This document shows positions 63,974 through 64,000 of a stretch of 64,000 nucleotides of DNA, in pieces; within the stretch, counting starts at the first letter, position 1, and each line of letters opens with the position of its first letter. A model generated the notes under the pieces. It had not been told where the DNA came from. It worked only from the letters and a program-made list of their open reading frames with translations, and did no database searches. The translations under genes were made by a program, and so were the position numbers. Origin of the DNA: Robiginitomaculum sp. (lineage in GTDB: Bacteria; Pseudomonadota; Alphaproteobacteria; Caulobacterales; Maricaulaceae); contig JAJFFQ010000034.1 in NCBI GenBank assembly GCA_021776565.1, forward strand, positions 62,001-126,000, written 5' to 3'.

Positions 63974-64000
63974 ATGGCGGACGATAATACAGGCACGATC
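63974..64000 (+). CDS. Start of an unidentified gene cut by the window edge
   Basis: An ATG at 63974 with GGGGA about six bases upstream opens a frame MADDNTGTI that runs to the window end. Nine residues are too few to identify. Coding is likely from the ribosome site and position after a terminator. Confidence 0.4.

Overview
The window comes from a moderately GC-balanced alphaproteobacterium, probably a free-living, motile, aerobic one. The evidence is a nearly complete set of CtrA cell-cycle regulators (ctrA, chpT, sciP, rcdA, trcR), an FlbD/sigma-54 type flagellar hierarchy, GANTC sites in front of ctrA, and PHB genes (acetoacetyl-CoA reductase, PhaR). The genus cannot be fixed from sequence reading alone. 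No rRNA, tRNA, CRISPR array, insertion sequence or prophage was seen.

Layout. 1-2.1 kb: the 5' part of fhs (minus strand) and a GlxA-type AraC regulator. 2.2-10.6 kb: an exopolysaccharide locus with a polyprenyl-phosphate sugar transferase, two small uncharacterised genes (one frameshifted at an A8 tract), a Ser/Thr-type phosphatase, a Wza-like lipoprotein, an Ala-rich secreted protein, an outer-membrane beta-barrel and a Wzc-like chain-length regulator/tyrosine kinase. 10.7-21.3 kb: one branched-chain amino acid operon, ilvD-ilvC-ilvB-ilvM-leuA-ilvE-leuC-leuD-leuB, preceded by a clear transcription attenuator: a 45-codon leader peptide with a Leu/Val/Ile run, alternative stems and a terminator. 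21.5-22.8 kb: an OprP/OprO-like porin.

22.8-40.5 kb: flagellar genes. flgL-flgK run leftward and fliK-flgD-flgE rightward from a shared region with two facing -24/-12 (sigma-54) promoters. They are followed by sciP, fliF-fliG-fliH-fliN-flbD-flhA, two tandem paralogous small membrane proteins of unknown function, and the converging fliI-fliJ pair. 40.7-43.2 kb: an XRE regulator and an Old Yellow Enzyme in one unit, divergent from a small membrane protein across a palindromic operator candidate. 43.3-50.6 kb: ctrA converging on a chemotaxis operon cheA-cheW-cheY-cheB-cheR, with chpT upstream of cheA on the same strand. The master regulator and its phosphotransferase therefore flank the che operon, and the CtrA antagonist SciP lies inside the flagellar cluster.

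50.8-64 kb: mixed housekeeping and envelope genes. These are an M23 endopeptidase, an AT-rich multi-spanning protein that looks acquired, a secreted conserved protein, phbB and phaR, several small proteins (two DUF465), an SDR enzyme, trcR with a terminator in its leader, DUF1192, rcdA, a cysteine-less L31, a degenerate receiver protein, a Zur-like regulator divergent from a ZnuD-like TonB receptor with a palindromic box between them, and an OmpW protein. The last 27 bases begin another reading frame.

The strongest items for follow-up are the ilv-leu attenuator, the A AAA AAA frameshift in the polysaccharide locus, the paired membrane proteins after flhA, and the terminator in the trcR leader.
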